Source of the DNA: Lachnospiraceae bacterium
GTDB lineage: Bacteria; Bacillota; Clostridia; Lachnospirales; Lachnospiraceae
Reading direction: 5' to 3'
Length of the DNA: 64,000 nt
Assembly (NCBI GenBank): GCA_021200995.1
Contig: JAJQFS010000045.1
Coordinates: forward strand, 16,484-80,483
Positions 7,963 to 16,636 of this stretch are shown here, in pieces; the first letter of the stretch is position 1; every line of letters starts with the position of its first letter. Both the position numbers and the translations under genes were made by a program. The notes beneath the pieces are model-generated. The model worked only from the letters and a program-made list of their open reading frames with translations, did no database searches and was not told the origin of the DNA.

Positions 7963-8001
7963 CCCCGCGTCCAATATCACTGTAGCCATAGATTTTACCA
8001 T
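7955..8001 (-). pseudogene. N-acetylmuramoyl-L-alanine amidase, N-terminal fragment
   Basis: The minus strand reads MVKSMATVILDAGHGG from ATG 8001 (or MATVILDAGHGG from ATG 7989), then runs into element sequence at the core. DAGHGG holds the first zinc-binding His of Amidase_3 enzymes. The rest of the protein is encoded at 1-410. As it stands, translation would continue into about 20 unrelated residues encoded by the element. The gene is divergent from the M15 peptidase gene at 8133. No clear ribosome site is visible for either ATG. Confidence 0.88.
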
Positions 8002-8040
8002 GATTTTTTTTAACATTCTATGCCTGAGGGGTGAAAAATA

Positions 8041-8069
8041 TTGACACAAAAAGGGGATTGGGTTATTCT
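8041..8069 (+). promoter_or_regulatory. Promoter of the M15 peptidase envelope cluster
   Basis: A perfect TTGACA at 8041-8046, 17-bp spacing and TATTCT at 8064-8069. The likely transcription start near 8076 means that an in-frame ATG at 8031 cannot be used, leaving the ATG at 8133 with AGGGGAGA upstream. Confidence 0.7.
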
Positions 8070-8132
8070 GATAAATGTTGGATTGTAACGCCTGTCGCAC
8101 AGCGCGGACGGGCAGTAAAAGGGGAGAACAGA

Positions 8133-10304
8133 ATGCGAAAGTCTTATCGCACAGGACGGCGGAGAAAAAGGGGCTCGACGCGTATTTTAATTGCGGTTGT
8201 GATTCTGGGGGCTGTGATTTTCTGGCTGCTGATACTTGTGTTTCTGGTAGCGCAGAATAACAGGTCGCAGACGGCGCAGGACACTGCGCAGGTCAGTGCT
8301 TCAGTTGATTCGGAAGATGACGGCCCGGATGATGATTCTGAGACCATTCAGTCTGCCTCGACAACGACCGCCATATCCTCCGACGACAGCTGTGTGCTGA
8401 CGCAGCAGTCAGACGGATCGATTGTGATGACCTGGCCCGCTGTCTCGGGCGCAAGCAGATATGTGGTGGAGATTACCTGGGAGGATGAGAACGGAGCGTC
8501 CCTCTACCGTACGAAGACGCAGACTAACAGTTGTGTGCTGCGGGGACTGGGTGATGTAGGCGAGTGCACCTTAAAGGTTCGGGCCGTTATTTTTTTCGTC
8601 ATTCCGAAGACGATTCTGAAGGTGAATACGGATCTGAGTGTTCCGGAAGTTTCTGATGTGGACTGGTCTTTAGATGAAAGCGCCAATACGCTCAGTGCCG
8701 TTTATTCCGTGGAAGAGGGAGATACGGTGAGCGTCTGTCTGATGGAAAACGGAGAGATTTCCGATGTGATCATGACGACGGACAGCGGTTCGGTTTCTGT
8801 CACCTTTGGCGCAGCGGGGATTCTGCCGCTGCCGGACCAGGACGAGGAGTATACCGTCGGTCTGTGTGTCAGCAGGGAGGAGGACGGCTTTCTTTTTTAT
8901 GGACTGGCTTCTTCGAGCATCACGCTGAGCAGGGAAGATCTGCTGGGCAGGGAGATGGACGTTGATATCGCCTATGAGGGCGGTAATGTCTATACCTTTA
9001 CCTGGAATGAAACGAAGGGCGCTTATTACCGGATACAGCAGTATAATACGGAAGTCGGCGTCTGGGTAGATGTTGCGGTAGTGTCGGCGGGAGAAGAGCT
9101 GCGTTATACGACAGCGCACCTGCAGTTCCCGGACAGCTATACATATCGGATTATCGCGGAGGGAGGACAGACCGATTCTGAGACAGGATATGCGGCTTCC
9201 TCAGGTGAGATTTTGTGTACCACGGTGGCTTCTGTTGTTTACTGCACCGTCTGGCCGGCATTTGACCTGACGGCATACACGGACGCGAATAAAACTGCGC
9301 AGGCAGGGACAGCCGCCGCAATGCAGGCTTACTGTGTGGTGGCGGAGGAAGAGAACGGCATGTTCCCGATTCTCCTGGATGGACAAACGGCCTGGATTGA
9401 GAGCGATTACTGTCTGATCAACCTGACGGATTATCTCGGCAGCCTGTGCAGTTATGATATTACTAACAGCTATTGCTCCAGATTTACAGTGCATGAGTTT
9501 GAAATCCCCGGTGTGACAGGACAGGTTGTCGCCGGATTTGAGGATGTGGAGCTCACGGATGACACGTATGTGGTGCCATTGCTGTATTCCGTGGCGGATA
9601 AGCTTCTGGACGCGACCAAAAGCGCTTTGAAGCAGGGCTACAGACTCAAAATTTACGAGTCCTACCGGCCGCAGATTGCCACCAACACGCTCTATGCCAC
9701 GGCAGAGCTGCTTCTGGATCAGACGATTCCGGAGACTACCTATTTTGGAGTGGATATGGAAAGCCTGAATCTGCCCGATGCGGGGACGGTCATAGAAACT
9801 GTGACAGCCGAGGACGGCACCGTGACGGAGGTGGAGACTTCAGGGACGCTGACTTATCAGGATGTAATGGTGGGAAACAGCGGATATGGCCTGAGTTATT
9901 TCCTGGCCAAGACCAGGAGTAAGCACAATTCGGGTGTCGCCCTGGATCTGACGTTAGAGGATGCCTATACCGGTGAGGAGATCGAGATGCAGACCTCCAT
10001 TCATGATCTGAGCCATTATGCCAGCACCTCCGAGAATAATGCCAACGCCAAACTTCTGGCCAGCATCATGACGGAGGCCGGCTTTGGAACCCTGGTGTCA
10101 GAGTGGTGGCATTTCCAGGATAATGATTCCACACAGACCTCTTCCATGTCCGCGGCAGCGGTCAGTATCGAGGGATGGAAGGTGGATGACAACGGTTATC
10201 GGTACTGCTCCTCCACAGGCGTATATTATGCCGGCTGTACGGTTAATATTGGCGGCACCGCATATGAGTTTGACGCGGACGGATACCTGGTTTCCGGATT
10301 CTGA
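8133..10304 (+). CDS. Membrane-anchored M15 peptidase (VanX/VanY-like) with fibronectin-like domains
   Basis: The protein has 723 residues. An Arg-rich cytoplasmic tail (YRTGRRRKRGSTR) precedes a signal anchor (about residues 16-38), followed by an acidic Ser/Thr-rich linker and a fibronectin III-like domain (WPAVSGASRYVVEITWE) with further beta-rich segments. The peptidase domain has ESYRP (about 508), SKHNSGVALDL (about 595) and EWWHFQ (about 656): the zinc and catalytic residues of D-Ala-D-Ala dipeptidases/carboxypeptidases (SxHxxGxAxD and ExxWxH). The EWWHF form favours VanX-like dipeptidases. One choline-binding-like repeat (YEFDADGYLVSGF) ends the protein. It probably trims D-Ala-D-Ala-containing peptides outside the membrane. 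No van regulatory genes are nearby, so a vancomycin-resistance role is not implied. Confidence 0.82.
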   Translation: MRKSYRTGRRRKRGSTRILIAVVILGAVIFWLLILVFLVAQNNRSQTAQDTAQVSASVDSEDDGPDDDSETIQSASTTTAISSDDSCVLTQQSDGSIVMTWPAVSGASRYVVEITWEDENGASLYRTKTQTNSCVLRGLGDVGECTLKVRAVIFFVIPKTILKVNTDLSVPEVSDVDWSLDESANTLSAVYSVEEGDTVSVCLMENGEISDVIMTTDSGSVSVTFGAAGILPLPDQDEEYTVGLCVSREEDGFLFYGLASSSITLSREDLLGREMDVDIAYEGGNVYTFTWNETKGAYYRIQQYNTEVGVWVDVAVVSAGEELRYTTAHLQFPDSYTYRIIAEGGQTDSETGYAASSGEILCTTVASVVYCTVWPAFDLTAYTDANKTAQAGTAAAMQAYCVVAEEENGMFPILLDGQTAWIESDYCLINLTDYLGSLCSYDITNSYCSRFTVHEFEIPGVTGQVVAGFEDVELTDDTYVVPLLYSVADKLLDATKSALKQGYRLKIYESYRPQIATNTLYATAELLLDQTIPETTYFGVDMESLNLPDAGTVIETVTAEDGTVTEVETSGTLTYQDVMVGNSGYGLSYFLAKTRSKHNSGVALDLTLEDAYTGEEIEMQTSIHDLSHYASTSENNANAKLLASIMTEAGFGTLVSEWWHFQDNDSTQTSSMSAAAVSIEGWKVDDNGYRYCSSTGVYYAGCTVNIGGTAYEFDADGYLVSGF

Positions 10305-10411
10305 TTCCGACAACATAGCGGAAACGGACTGATAAATGAAGGAAAAACCTCGGGATCAGAGGTCTTATATTCATTTGAGGCATAAATGAAAAAAAGAGAC
10401 GGGAGATACAC

Positions 10412-12028
10412 ATGAAAAAGTTCATTGAGCGCATGAAGAGTTTTGTCCTATCTGGAAAAGGAAAAGCTGTGATTATCGTGGTGCTTGCTGCTGCCGTGGG
10501 AGCGGCGGGATATCAATACTGGTATTATCTGCAGCCAAAGTTTCAGGATCTCACGATTGAACTGGGGACGGATTCCGTCAGCATCACAGATTTCATGACG
10601 CAGTACGCGAAGGCTTCCAAAGTCAGCTTTGTGACCGATCCGTCGTCCATCGATATTGACCATGTGGGCGAAACATCGGTGACTTTTCTGCATGGCAGGA
10701 AAGAGGAAACGGTGACGCTGCATGTGGTGGACACCACGGCACCAGCGGTGGAATTTCTGGACGAGATGGAAGTGACCATCGACTATGTGCCCGACGCGGA
10801 GGACTTTGTAGTCAGCGTGGAGGACTATTCTGAGACTACGGTTTCCTTTGCGGAGGCAGTCGGCAGCGTGGATACTTATGAAGACCGCGTTCTGACCGTC
10901 AATGTCACGGACGCAAGCGGCAATGTCACCAGCCACGACTGTACACTGATCTATACCTGGATGGTGGACTCCTATGTACTCGAGTACGGCGAGCATGTCA
11001 CCAAACAGGATCTTCTGACGGCCCAGGGAAAGGGCATGTCCTTAATCAACCAGGTGGATTTAAATAATATCAATGTCTCCGGCGTGGGAGAGTATGAGAT
11101 TTCCAGCACCTCCGGTTCCAAAACACTTACCTGTACCATCACGGTTGCCGATACAACCCCTCCTGAAGTTACATTGAAGGAAGCAACTGTTTATCTGAAT
11201 AAGACCGTATCTGTGGACAGCTTTATTGAGTCTGTCACGGATCTCTCCGGCGTTCAGGAGGTGCGTCTGACTGAGGAACCTGATACTTCCACAGCGGGAA
11301 CGTATACCGTAGAAATCGAAGCTGAGGATATTTACGGCAATGTCGCAACTGCAGAGGCTACGCTTTATGTCAAAAAAGATGATGTCCCGCCGGTGATCAG
11401 CGGTCTGTCAACTCTGACGCTTGCCAAACACAGCAGCGCACCGAATTATTTAAGCGGTGTGTCGGCCAATGATGCGACCGATGGCGCCTGCGCCGTGTCT
11501 TACGATGCCAGCAGCGTCAATTACAATGCGGCAGGTACTTATTACGTGACCTATACCGCTTCGGACACCTCCGGCAATGTCGCGACCAAAAAACGCACGG
11601 TTGTCATTGAACATGACAGCGAGGATACGGCTGCGCTGGTAGCCTCCATTGCGTCCGGACTGAGCAATGATGTGAAGTCCATCGCGGATTATGTGCGCTC
11701 CAATGCTTCCCACAATCACAGCTATGGCGGCAGCGACCCGGTCTGGTACGGCTTCGTCGCCAATAAGGCCGGCAACTGTTATGTCCACGCGATGTGTCTG
11801 AAGGCAATCCTGGACTATAAGGGAATAGAGAGCCAGCTGATCTGGACGACCAATAAAACCCATTACTGGCTGGTCGTGAATGTAAACGGAACCTGGAAGC
11901 ATGTGGATGCGACTCCGATGTCCGGTACAATCAGGGAAGCCTGTAAACAGTTAATGAACGACTCGCAGTGCCTGGCGACGCTGAGCGGAAGAACGTGGGA
12001 CACCTCTCTGTGGCCCGCCTGTGAGTAG
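10412..12028 (+). CDS. Membrane-anchored protein with Ig-like repeats and a transglutaminase-like domain
   Basis: The protein has 538 residues. An N-terminal anchor (VIIVVLAAAVGAAGYQYW, about residues 20-38) precedes three or four bacterial Ig-like/HYR-type repeats, each ending in a D-x-x-G-N-V strand (VTDASGNVTS, AEDIYGNVAT, ASDTSGNVAT) and opened by DTTAP/DTTPP/DDVPP. A C-terminal transglutaminase-like domain follows with Cys in NCYVHAMC (about 453), His in THYWLVV (about 482) and Asp in HVDATP (about 497), so the triad is intact. Such proteins lie at the cell surface and act as proteases or crosslinking-type enzymes; the substrate is unknown. It sits 107 bp after the M15 peptidase gene and 9 bp before the MBOAT gene, so it is probably part of the same envelope operon. 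Confidence 0.82.
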   Translation: MKKFIERMKSFVLSGKGKAVIIVVLAAAVGAAGYQYWYYLQPKFQDLTIELGTDSVSITDFMTQYAKASKVSFVTDPSSIDIDHVGETSVTFLHGRKEETVTLHVVDTTAPAVEFLDEMEVTIDYVPDAEDFVVSVEDYSETTVSFAEAVGSVDTYEDRVLTVNVTDASGNVTSHDCTLIYTWMVDSYVLEYGEHVTKQDLLTAQGKGMSLINQVDLNNINVSGVGEYEISSTSGSKTLTCTITVADTTPPEVTLKEATVYLNKTVSVDSFIESVTDLSGVQEVRLTEEPDTSTAGTYTVEIEAEDIYGNVATAEATLYVKKDDVPPVISGLSTLTLAKHSSAPNYLSGVSANDATDGACAVSYDASSVNYNAAGTYYVTYTASDTSGNVATKKRTVVIEHDSEDTAALVASIASGLSNDVKSIADYVRSNASHNHSYGGSDPVWYGFVANKAGNCYVHAMCLKAILDYKGIESQLIWTTNKTHYWLVVNVNGTWKHVDATPMSGTIREACKQLMNDSQCLATLSGRTWDTSLWPACE

Positions 12029-12037
12029 GAGGCGGAC

Positions 12038-13295
12038 ATGGCGATGCAGATTCTGATTTTACTGGCAGGGCTCCTGATTTATGCGGGATACGGGATTTAT
12101 GGACTTTGCTGGCTGCTGGCTGCTGTTGTGGTGACTTATCTGGCAGGTCTGGCACTGCCAAAACAGAAATGGCTTATGTGGCCGGTGATTGCGGTCAACG
12201 CGGTATTGCTGATTATCATCAAACTGCAGCCTGTGACCGGCTTTGGCATTCTGGCGCCGCTGGGAGTCTCTTATTTCACGCTGCAGATGATCGCATATTT
12301 AGTGGATGTCCGTAAAGAAAAGTATCCGCCTGAGAAAAACTTTCTGACCTTCGCGCTGTATCTGACGTATTTTCCCCATCTGCTGATGGGGCCGATCGAG
12401 AGCTTTGACCATATGAAAAAGGCTCTGGAGGAGAGAAAGATTACCTGGGACGGTATCTCGTCCGGGGCTGTGAGGGCGGTCTGGGGCGCTTTTAAAATGT
12501 ATGCCGTTTCCGCGCGCCGCGGTGGTGGTAGGGACCATTTCCGCTTCCCCGCAGGAGTATCGCGGCGCTTATGCGCTTTTTGCCATGCTCTTATATTCCA
12601 TTGAACTCTATGCGGATTTTTCGGGATGTATGGATATTGTGCTGGGCGTCTCGCAGATGCTCGGCATCCGTATGAGCGAGAATTTCAACGCGCCGTATTT
12701 CTCGCAGACAGTGGCGGAGTTCTGGCGGCGCTGGCATATCACACTGGGAGACTGGCTTAAGAATTATATTTATATTCCGCTTGGCGGCAGCCGAAGGGGA
12801 AAGGCGCGTAAGGTCGTCAACCTGATCGTGACGTTCCTGGTTTCCGGCCTCTGGCATGGGGTACATTATATTTTCTGGGGTCTGTTTAACGGCATTCTGG
12901 TGGCGACCGGCAATCTGCTGAAGACGAAATATAAGGTCGTCAACTGTGCGCTTACTTATCTGCTGATCAGTGTGCTCTGGTCGTTTTTTGTCTGGCCGGA
13001 TACCATCACCGCGCTGCAGAGCATCGCGTCGCTGTTTACGACTTTTAACTATGGAGATCTGGCGGCGAATATTTTCTCGCTGGGTCTGAATGCGGGAGAG
13101 TGGACTGCGTTTCTGCTTTCTTTACTTCTGCTTTTTGTCTATGATCTGAAAAGGGAAAGCCTGACTGACCGCTTTTATCACTTTGCTCCCGCAGTCCGCG
13201 TGGCGGTATTCGGAACACTGACTCTGCTGGTGTTGGTCTTTGGAATGTACGGAATCGGATTTGAAGCGGAGCAGTTTATTTATTCGAGCTTTTAG
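12038..13295 (+). pseudogene. MBOAT O-acyltransferase (DltB/AlgI-like), frameshifted
   Basis: This is a polytopic membrane O-acyltransferase that moves acyl groups onto extracellular polymers together with an SGNH partner, encoded next. The first part runs from MAMQILILLAGLL to GAFKMYAVSA. The second continues in another frame from RAAVVVGTIS through ELYADFSGCMDI, FWRRWHITLGDWL and SGLWHGVHYIFWG (catalytic His in WHG). The frame changes at about 12511-12520 in a CGCGC stretch. Adding back one GC unit gives a continuous 419-residue protein of normal layout. It could be a real inactivating deletion, a reversible dinucleotide slippage switch, or a sequencing error. The start has AGGAGG eight bases upstream. 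Confidence 0.82.
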
Positions 13296-13306
13296 GAGGG
13301 GACAGA

Positions 13307-14332
13307 ATGAAACAGCGTAATCGAATGAAAACCGTTCTGTCCGTGCTCCTGGTGGCCGTGATTTTCATCGCGGCGTTTTTGCTGCTGACCAGACTTTTAG
13401 AGCCCAAATACGCGACGTCCCTGACGGAAGGCAGTATGATCTCCCAGTATTACGAGGAGGCTGGCGGACATGAGGTTATTTTTGTGGGAGACTGCGAGGT
13501 GTACGCGAATTTCTCCCCCATGGAGCTGTACAGACAGGCGGGTATCACCGCCTACGTGAGAGGCACGCCGCAGCAGCTTCTCTGGCAGTCTTATTATATT
13601 CTCGAAGAGACTTTTACCTATGAGACGCCGAAGGTGGTAGTCTTAAATGTGAATGCCATGCGCTATTCGGAACCGGTCAGCGAGGCCTATAACCGCCTGA
13701 CCATCGACAATATGCGCTGGTCTTCGTCGAAGGTGGGGATCATACAGGCGTCCATGACAGAAGAAGAGACGTTTCTCTCATATGTTTTTCCGCTTTTGTG
13801 CTACCATTCCCGTTTTGATGAGCTGACCGCGGAAGATTTTATTTACTTATTTCAGAACCAGTACAGTACCTATAACGGATACCAGATGAATAAGGCGGTC
13901 AATCCGGTGGAAACGCTCCCGACGAAGCGCACTTTGTCAAATTATCAGTTCGGCGATATCTGCTATGAATATCTGGATCGGATCAGGGAGCTGTGTGAGG
14001 AGCATGGGACAACCCTGGTGCTCATCAAAGCGCCCAGTGTGTACCCATACTGGTATGATGAGTATGATGCGCAGATAGAAGAGTACGCAGAGGAGTACGG
14101 CCTGGATTTCTATAATTTCCTGGATGTAGCGGAGGAAATCGGCATTGATTACAGCACGGATACCTATGACGCGGGGCTGCATCTGAATCTGTCCGGTGCT
14201 ACGAAGCTTTCCACGTATTTCGCGGGTATTCTGTCTGAGGAGTACGGGCTGACGGATTATCGGGACGATCCGGAGGTGTCGGCAGTATATGAGGAAAAGC
14301 TGGCGGCTTATGACGCGGCGGCCGCGGAATAA
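13307..14332 (+). CDS. SGNH-like/DltD-like partner of the MBOAT acyltransferase
   Basis: This 341-residue protein has an N-terminal membrane anchor (TVLSVLLVAVIFIAAFLLL, about residues 9-27) and an extracellular domain. HEVIFVGDCEVYANF (about residues 55-69) takes the place of the SGNH nucleophile block with Cys where Ser is usual (GDC instead of GDS), and DAGLHLNLSGATKLS near residue 290 gives the D-x-x-H pair. The fold is that of DltD/AlgJ-like proteins that cooperate with MBOAT enzymes in O-acylating surface polymers. It begins 11 bp after the MBOAT stop behind GGAGGGG. If the MBOAT frameshift is real, this protein has lost its partner. Confidence 0.72.
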   Translation: MKQRNRMKTVLSVLLVAVIFIAAFLLLTRLLEPKYATSLTEGSMISQYYEEAGGHEVIFVGDCEVYANFSPMELYRQAGITAYVRGTPQQLLWQSYYILEETFTYETPKVVVLNVNAMRYSEPVSEAYNRLTIDNMRWSSSKVGIIQASMTEEETFLSYVFPLLCYHSRFDELTAEDFIYLFQNQYSTYNGYQMNKAVNPVETLPTKRTLSNYQFGDICYEYLDRIRELCEEHGTTLVLIKAPSVYPYWYDEYDAQIEEYAEEYGLDFYNFLDVAEEIGIDYSTDTYDAGLHLNLSGATKLSTYFAGILSEEYGLTDYRDDPEVSAVYEEKLAAYDAAAAE

Positions 14333-14406
14333 ACTGCCCTGACAGGACAGAGTAATACAGCGTATGCTGTTTACGATAAACACTTGGTAAAAAAGGAGCA
14401 GAACTT

Positions 14407-15000
14407 ATGAAAAAATTACTGACTATCACGCTTTCAGCCGCACTGGCCATGACGCTTGCGGCCTGTGGCAGTTCCGCGGATTCGACGGATCTGTCAGATC
14501 AGGTAATCACACGCAGTACGGACACCGAAGAAACGGAAACGGAAGAGACCGTGGAGGAAGCGGTGCTGGAGGAGACTGTCGAAGAGGAAGTAAACACGGT
14601 GGATGAGAGCGAGCCGTTTTACTTTGCGTATGAGGGTGTGGTGATTATGCCTGGTGAGGCGTTCGACTCTTCGGCGCTGCCTGATGCGGACAGTGTCTAC
14701 ACGCAGGCCAGCTGTGCGATTGAGGGCGAAGACAACGTGTATAATTATACCACGTTTGAGGTGACGGCCTTTGACGACGGCAGCGGCGAGGTCGTATATT
14801 CCATATATTTCATAGACCCGAATATCACGACGCCGGAAGGGCTGGCGCTTGGAGATAGCTTAAGTCTGGTGGAGGAGCTGTACGGCACCAATTACGTGGA
14901 GGATGGAACAGCCGTCGTCTATACCAGGGAGAATACGCAGCTGAGTATCATCCTGCAGGACGAGGTTGTGATCAGCATTGAGTATTTGCTGGTACTGTAA
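14407..15000 (+). CDS. Secreted lipoprotein, unknown function
   Basis: This 197-residue protein has a lipoprotein signal peptide MKKLLTITLSAALAMTLAAC with lipobox LAAC (Cys at residue 20). An acidic Glu/Thr linker (about residues 38-70) is followed by a compact beta-rich domain (residues 72-197) containing FEVTAFDDGSGEVVYSIYF and GLALGDSLSLVEELYGTNY. It is anchored on the outer face of the membrane. I do not recognise the domain. It follows the SGNH-like gene by 74 bp with its own ribosome site (AAAAGGAG) and ends at a convergent hairpin. Confidence 0.75.
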   Translation: MKKLLTITLSAALAMTLAACGSSADSTDLSDQVITRSTDTEETETEETVEEAVLEETVEEEVNTVDESEPFYFAYEGVVIMPGEAFDSSALPDADSVYTQASCAIEGEDNVYNYTTFEVTAFDDGSGEVVYSIYFIDPNITTPEGLALGDSLSLVEELYGTNYVEDGTAVVYTRENTQLSIILQDEVVISIEYLLVL

Positions 15001-15046
15001 TGTGTTCAGTAGTGCGGGCAGTTATCTGCACAGATCACACAATGGG

Positions 15047-15072
15047 ACCGGGAGCGTCAGTACGCTCCCGGT
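15047..15072. terminator. Bidirectional hairpin between convergent genes
   Basis: ACCGGGAGCGT and ACGCTCCCGGT form a perfect 11-bp stem with loop CAGT. It follows the lipoprotein gene and includes the last codons and stop of the minus-strand SpoIID-like gene. There is no long T run, so efficiency is uncertain. Confidence 0.6.
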
Positions 15073-16346
15073 TCGCTGATTCTTGAGACCGCCACATAAA
15101 TGCGGCTGATGGCATACCAGGTGGGAAAATCGGTGACGCCGGTCTGGGGAAGGTCAAAGATTTTCTGGAAGGCGCGCACACTTTCCGCGGTCAGAGAGCC
15201 GTAAATGCCGTCCGCGGTGATTTGAGGAATGGCCGGATAATCCCGCGCGATGCGGTTTAACTGCTGCTGGAGCTGGCGCACTTTATCCCCGTTGGAGCCG
15301 ATGGTCAGGTCGTATCCGGGATAGGAGGCAGGTACGCCGGAGATCTGCTCCGCGGTGGCGATATACATATCGGAGCCGTAGTAGTAGCGGATGATTTCAA
15401 TGGCACTGTAACCCTCGTCGCCCAGATATTTGCTGCCCCACTGGCTTAAGCCACTGCAGGTCGCCCGCTGGCCGTCGCAGTAGGAGGTGAAAATCGGCTG
15501 CGTCACGCCGGGGCGCGCCAGATAATTGTTGAAAACCTGGTCGACCAGGTAGGAAATATTGTCGTAAATATTGCGGCCGTAGACAAATTTCTGATCATAC
15601 GCGGTGGAGGAGGTAATGGTGAAATCATAGCCTCTGCTGCGGTAGTATTCCGTGTATACGCGGTTTAATGTAAAGGACTGGATGGCCAGGATATTGGCCA
15701 GAATCGTGGCGTCCTCCCAGGTGGCGTAGATTTCGCTGGAGGCCACGTTTTTGATGTAATCTGTGTAGCGAATCCAGTAATCGGGTGCGGAGGAGTTGGT
15801 CGGCGCGCCGTCATGTACCACGACATATTCAGGGATGACGACTCTGGAGAGTACGATTTCCCCGCTTTCCGGCACTGGTTTGACCTCCGCCTCCGGAATT
15901 TTGGCCGGATAGTCGCCGTAGAGTGTATGTCCGGGGATGACGATGACGGAGCCGACGGAAGAGAGAGGTTCGGTTGGAATGGCAACGACGGATGAGTCCG
16001 GTTGACTTTGGGGTGCGGTGACAGGGTACAGATACACGGCCTGCAGCGACAATTCACCTGGCAGCACCTCCGTCCCCTCTACGACCGATGGTTCATATCC
16101 ATCTGCCTCAACGGTGATGATATATTCCGAGTAGGGTCTTGGTTCATCCGGCGATTCCGAGTACGAAAGCGGCGGCGCTGGCAGCTTAATTTCAGGTGTC
16201 TGTCCGGAGGAATCCGTGGTAAATGTCATGGCCTCCATACTTTCGTCTATCGCCTGTACGGTCACTCTTGCCCCTGCGACGGAGATATATCCGTTTCCGA
16301 TCCGGACGCTGACCTTCAGCCGTCCGTTTTGATTTTCCTGTGGCAT
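15057..16346 (-). CDS. SpoIID-like protein with C-terminal peptidoglycan-binding domain
   Basis: This 429-residue protein starts at ATG 16346 (MPQENQNGRLKVSV), with GGGAG seven bases upstream; longer reading frames upstream look like leader. Residues 8-100 form a carboxypeptidase-regulatory/Ig-like domain. The middle is a SpoIID/LytB-type domain: IKNVASSEIYATWEDATILAN, SQWGSKYLGDEGYSAIEI and RYYYGSDM. SpoIID enzymes are lytic transglycosylases acting on denuded peptidoglycan strands during engulfment. The C-terminus is a PG_binding_1 domain (GSNGDKVRQLQQQLNRI, ADGIYGSLTAESVRAFQ). There is no signal peptide, so it may act in the mother cell or spore. Clostridial relatives are usually annotated as spore cortex-lytic or peptidoglycan-binding proteins. 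Confidence 0.78.
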   Translation of the reverse strand: MPQENQNGRLKVSVRIGNGYISVAGARVTVQAIDESMEAMTFTTDSSGQTPEIKLPAPPLSYSESPDEPRPYSEYIITVEADGYEPSVVEGTEVLPGELSLQAVYLYPVTAPQSQPDSSVVAIPTEPLSSVGSVIVIPGHTLYGDYPAKIPEAEVKPVPESGEIVLSRVVIPEYVVVHDGAPTNSSAPDYWIRYTDYIKNVASSEIYATWEDATILANILAIQSFTLNRVYTEYYRSRGYDFTITSSTAYDQKFVYGRNIYDNISYLVDQVFNNYLARPGVTQPIFTSYCDGQRATCSGLSQWGSKYLGDEGYSAIEIIRYYYGSDMYIATAEQISGVPASYPGYDLTIGSNGDKVRQLQQQLNRIARDYPAIPQITADGIYGSLTAESVRAFQKIFDLPQTGVTDFPTWYAISRIYVAVSRISEPGAY

Positions 16347-16452
16347 AAAATGAACTCCCATGATACTGGATTGCTTTATGATATGCGGCAGGGGAGGGAA
16401 GTGGACCTTTTTATGAAAAAAACTAAAAACAGGAAACATTTTCTCTCCTTGC

Positions 16453-16481
16453 TTGCCTTTTCATACCTTTCCTGTTATACT
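16453..16481 (+). promoter_or_regulatory. Promoter of metK
   Basis: TTGCCT at 16453-16458, 17-bp spacing and TATACT at 16476-16481. It predicts a leader of roughly 150 nt before the metK ATG at 16637. Confidence 0.55.
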
Positions 16482-16512
16482 TCCTTTTTGTGGTCGGAAT
16501 CGGAAACAACTT

Positions 16513-16552
16513 AAAATAACCTGTCGGCTGGCAGATAAAGACCGGTTATTTT
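16513..16552 (+). promoter_or_regulatory. Hairpin in the metK leader
   Basis: AAAATAACC and GGTTATTTT form a perfect 9-bp stem around 22 nt. A second, weaker stem (CGGCGGCA with TGCCGG) lies just upstream of the metK ribosome site AGAAAGGAGAG. metK leaders often hold SAM riboswitches, but I do not see an S-box core. The hairpin could be a weak terminator or an unrecognised control element. Confidence 0.35.
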
Positions 16553-16636
16553 CCGGATGTTTTCCATATCGGCTGTGCAAAAAGCGGCGGCATGACATAA
16601 GAGCAGGCTGCCGGGAAAACAAAAGAAAGGAGAGCT

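Noticed and set aside
7822..8100. A 187-residue minus-strand protein at 7537-8100
   Set aside because: It fuses the amidase N-terminus (MATVILDAGHGG) to antisense sequence of the toxin gene. It is a by-product of the insertion, not a designed gene.
8031..8132. M15 peptidase start at ATG 8031
   Set aside because: It lies upstream of the TTGACA/TATTCT promoter at 8041-8069 and lacks a ribosome site; ATG 8133 has one.
8133..10304. Vancomycin-resistance vanX/vanY
   Set aside because: The fold matches, but there is no vanH, ligase or vanRS next to it, and the protein has long fibronectin-like domains. A wall-maintenance role is more likely.
12501..13295. Second, independent MBOAT gene
   Set aside because: Its first codons overlap the first frame and lack the N-terminal helices; it is the continuation of the gene starting at 12038 after a 2-nt shift.
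16482..16636. SAM-I riboswitch (S-box) before metK
   Set aside because: I do not find the conserved S-box segments such as the AGAGAGGYGGAGGG-type stem or GGCAACC near the start, so only a hairpin is reported.
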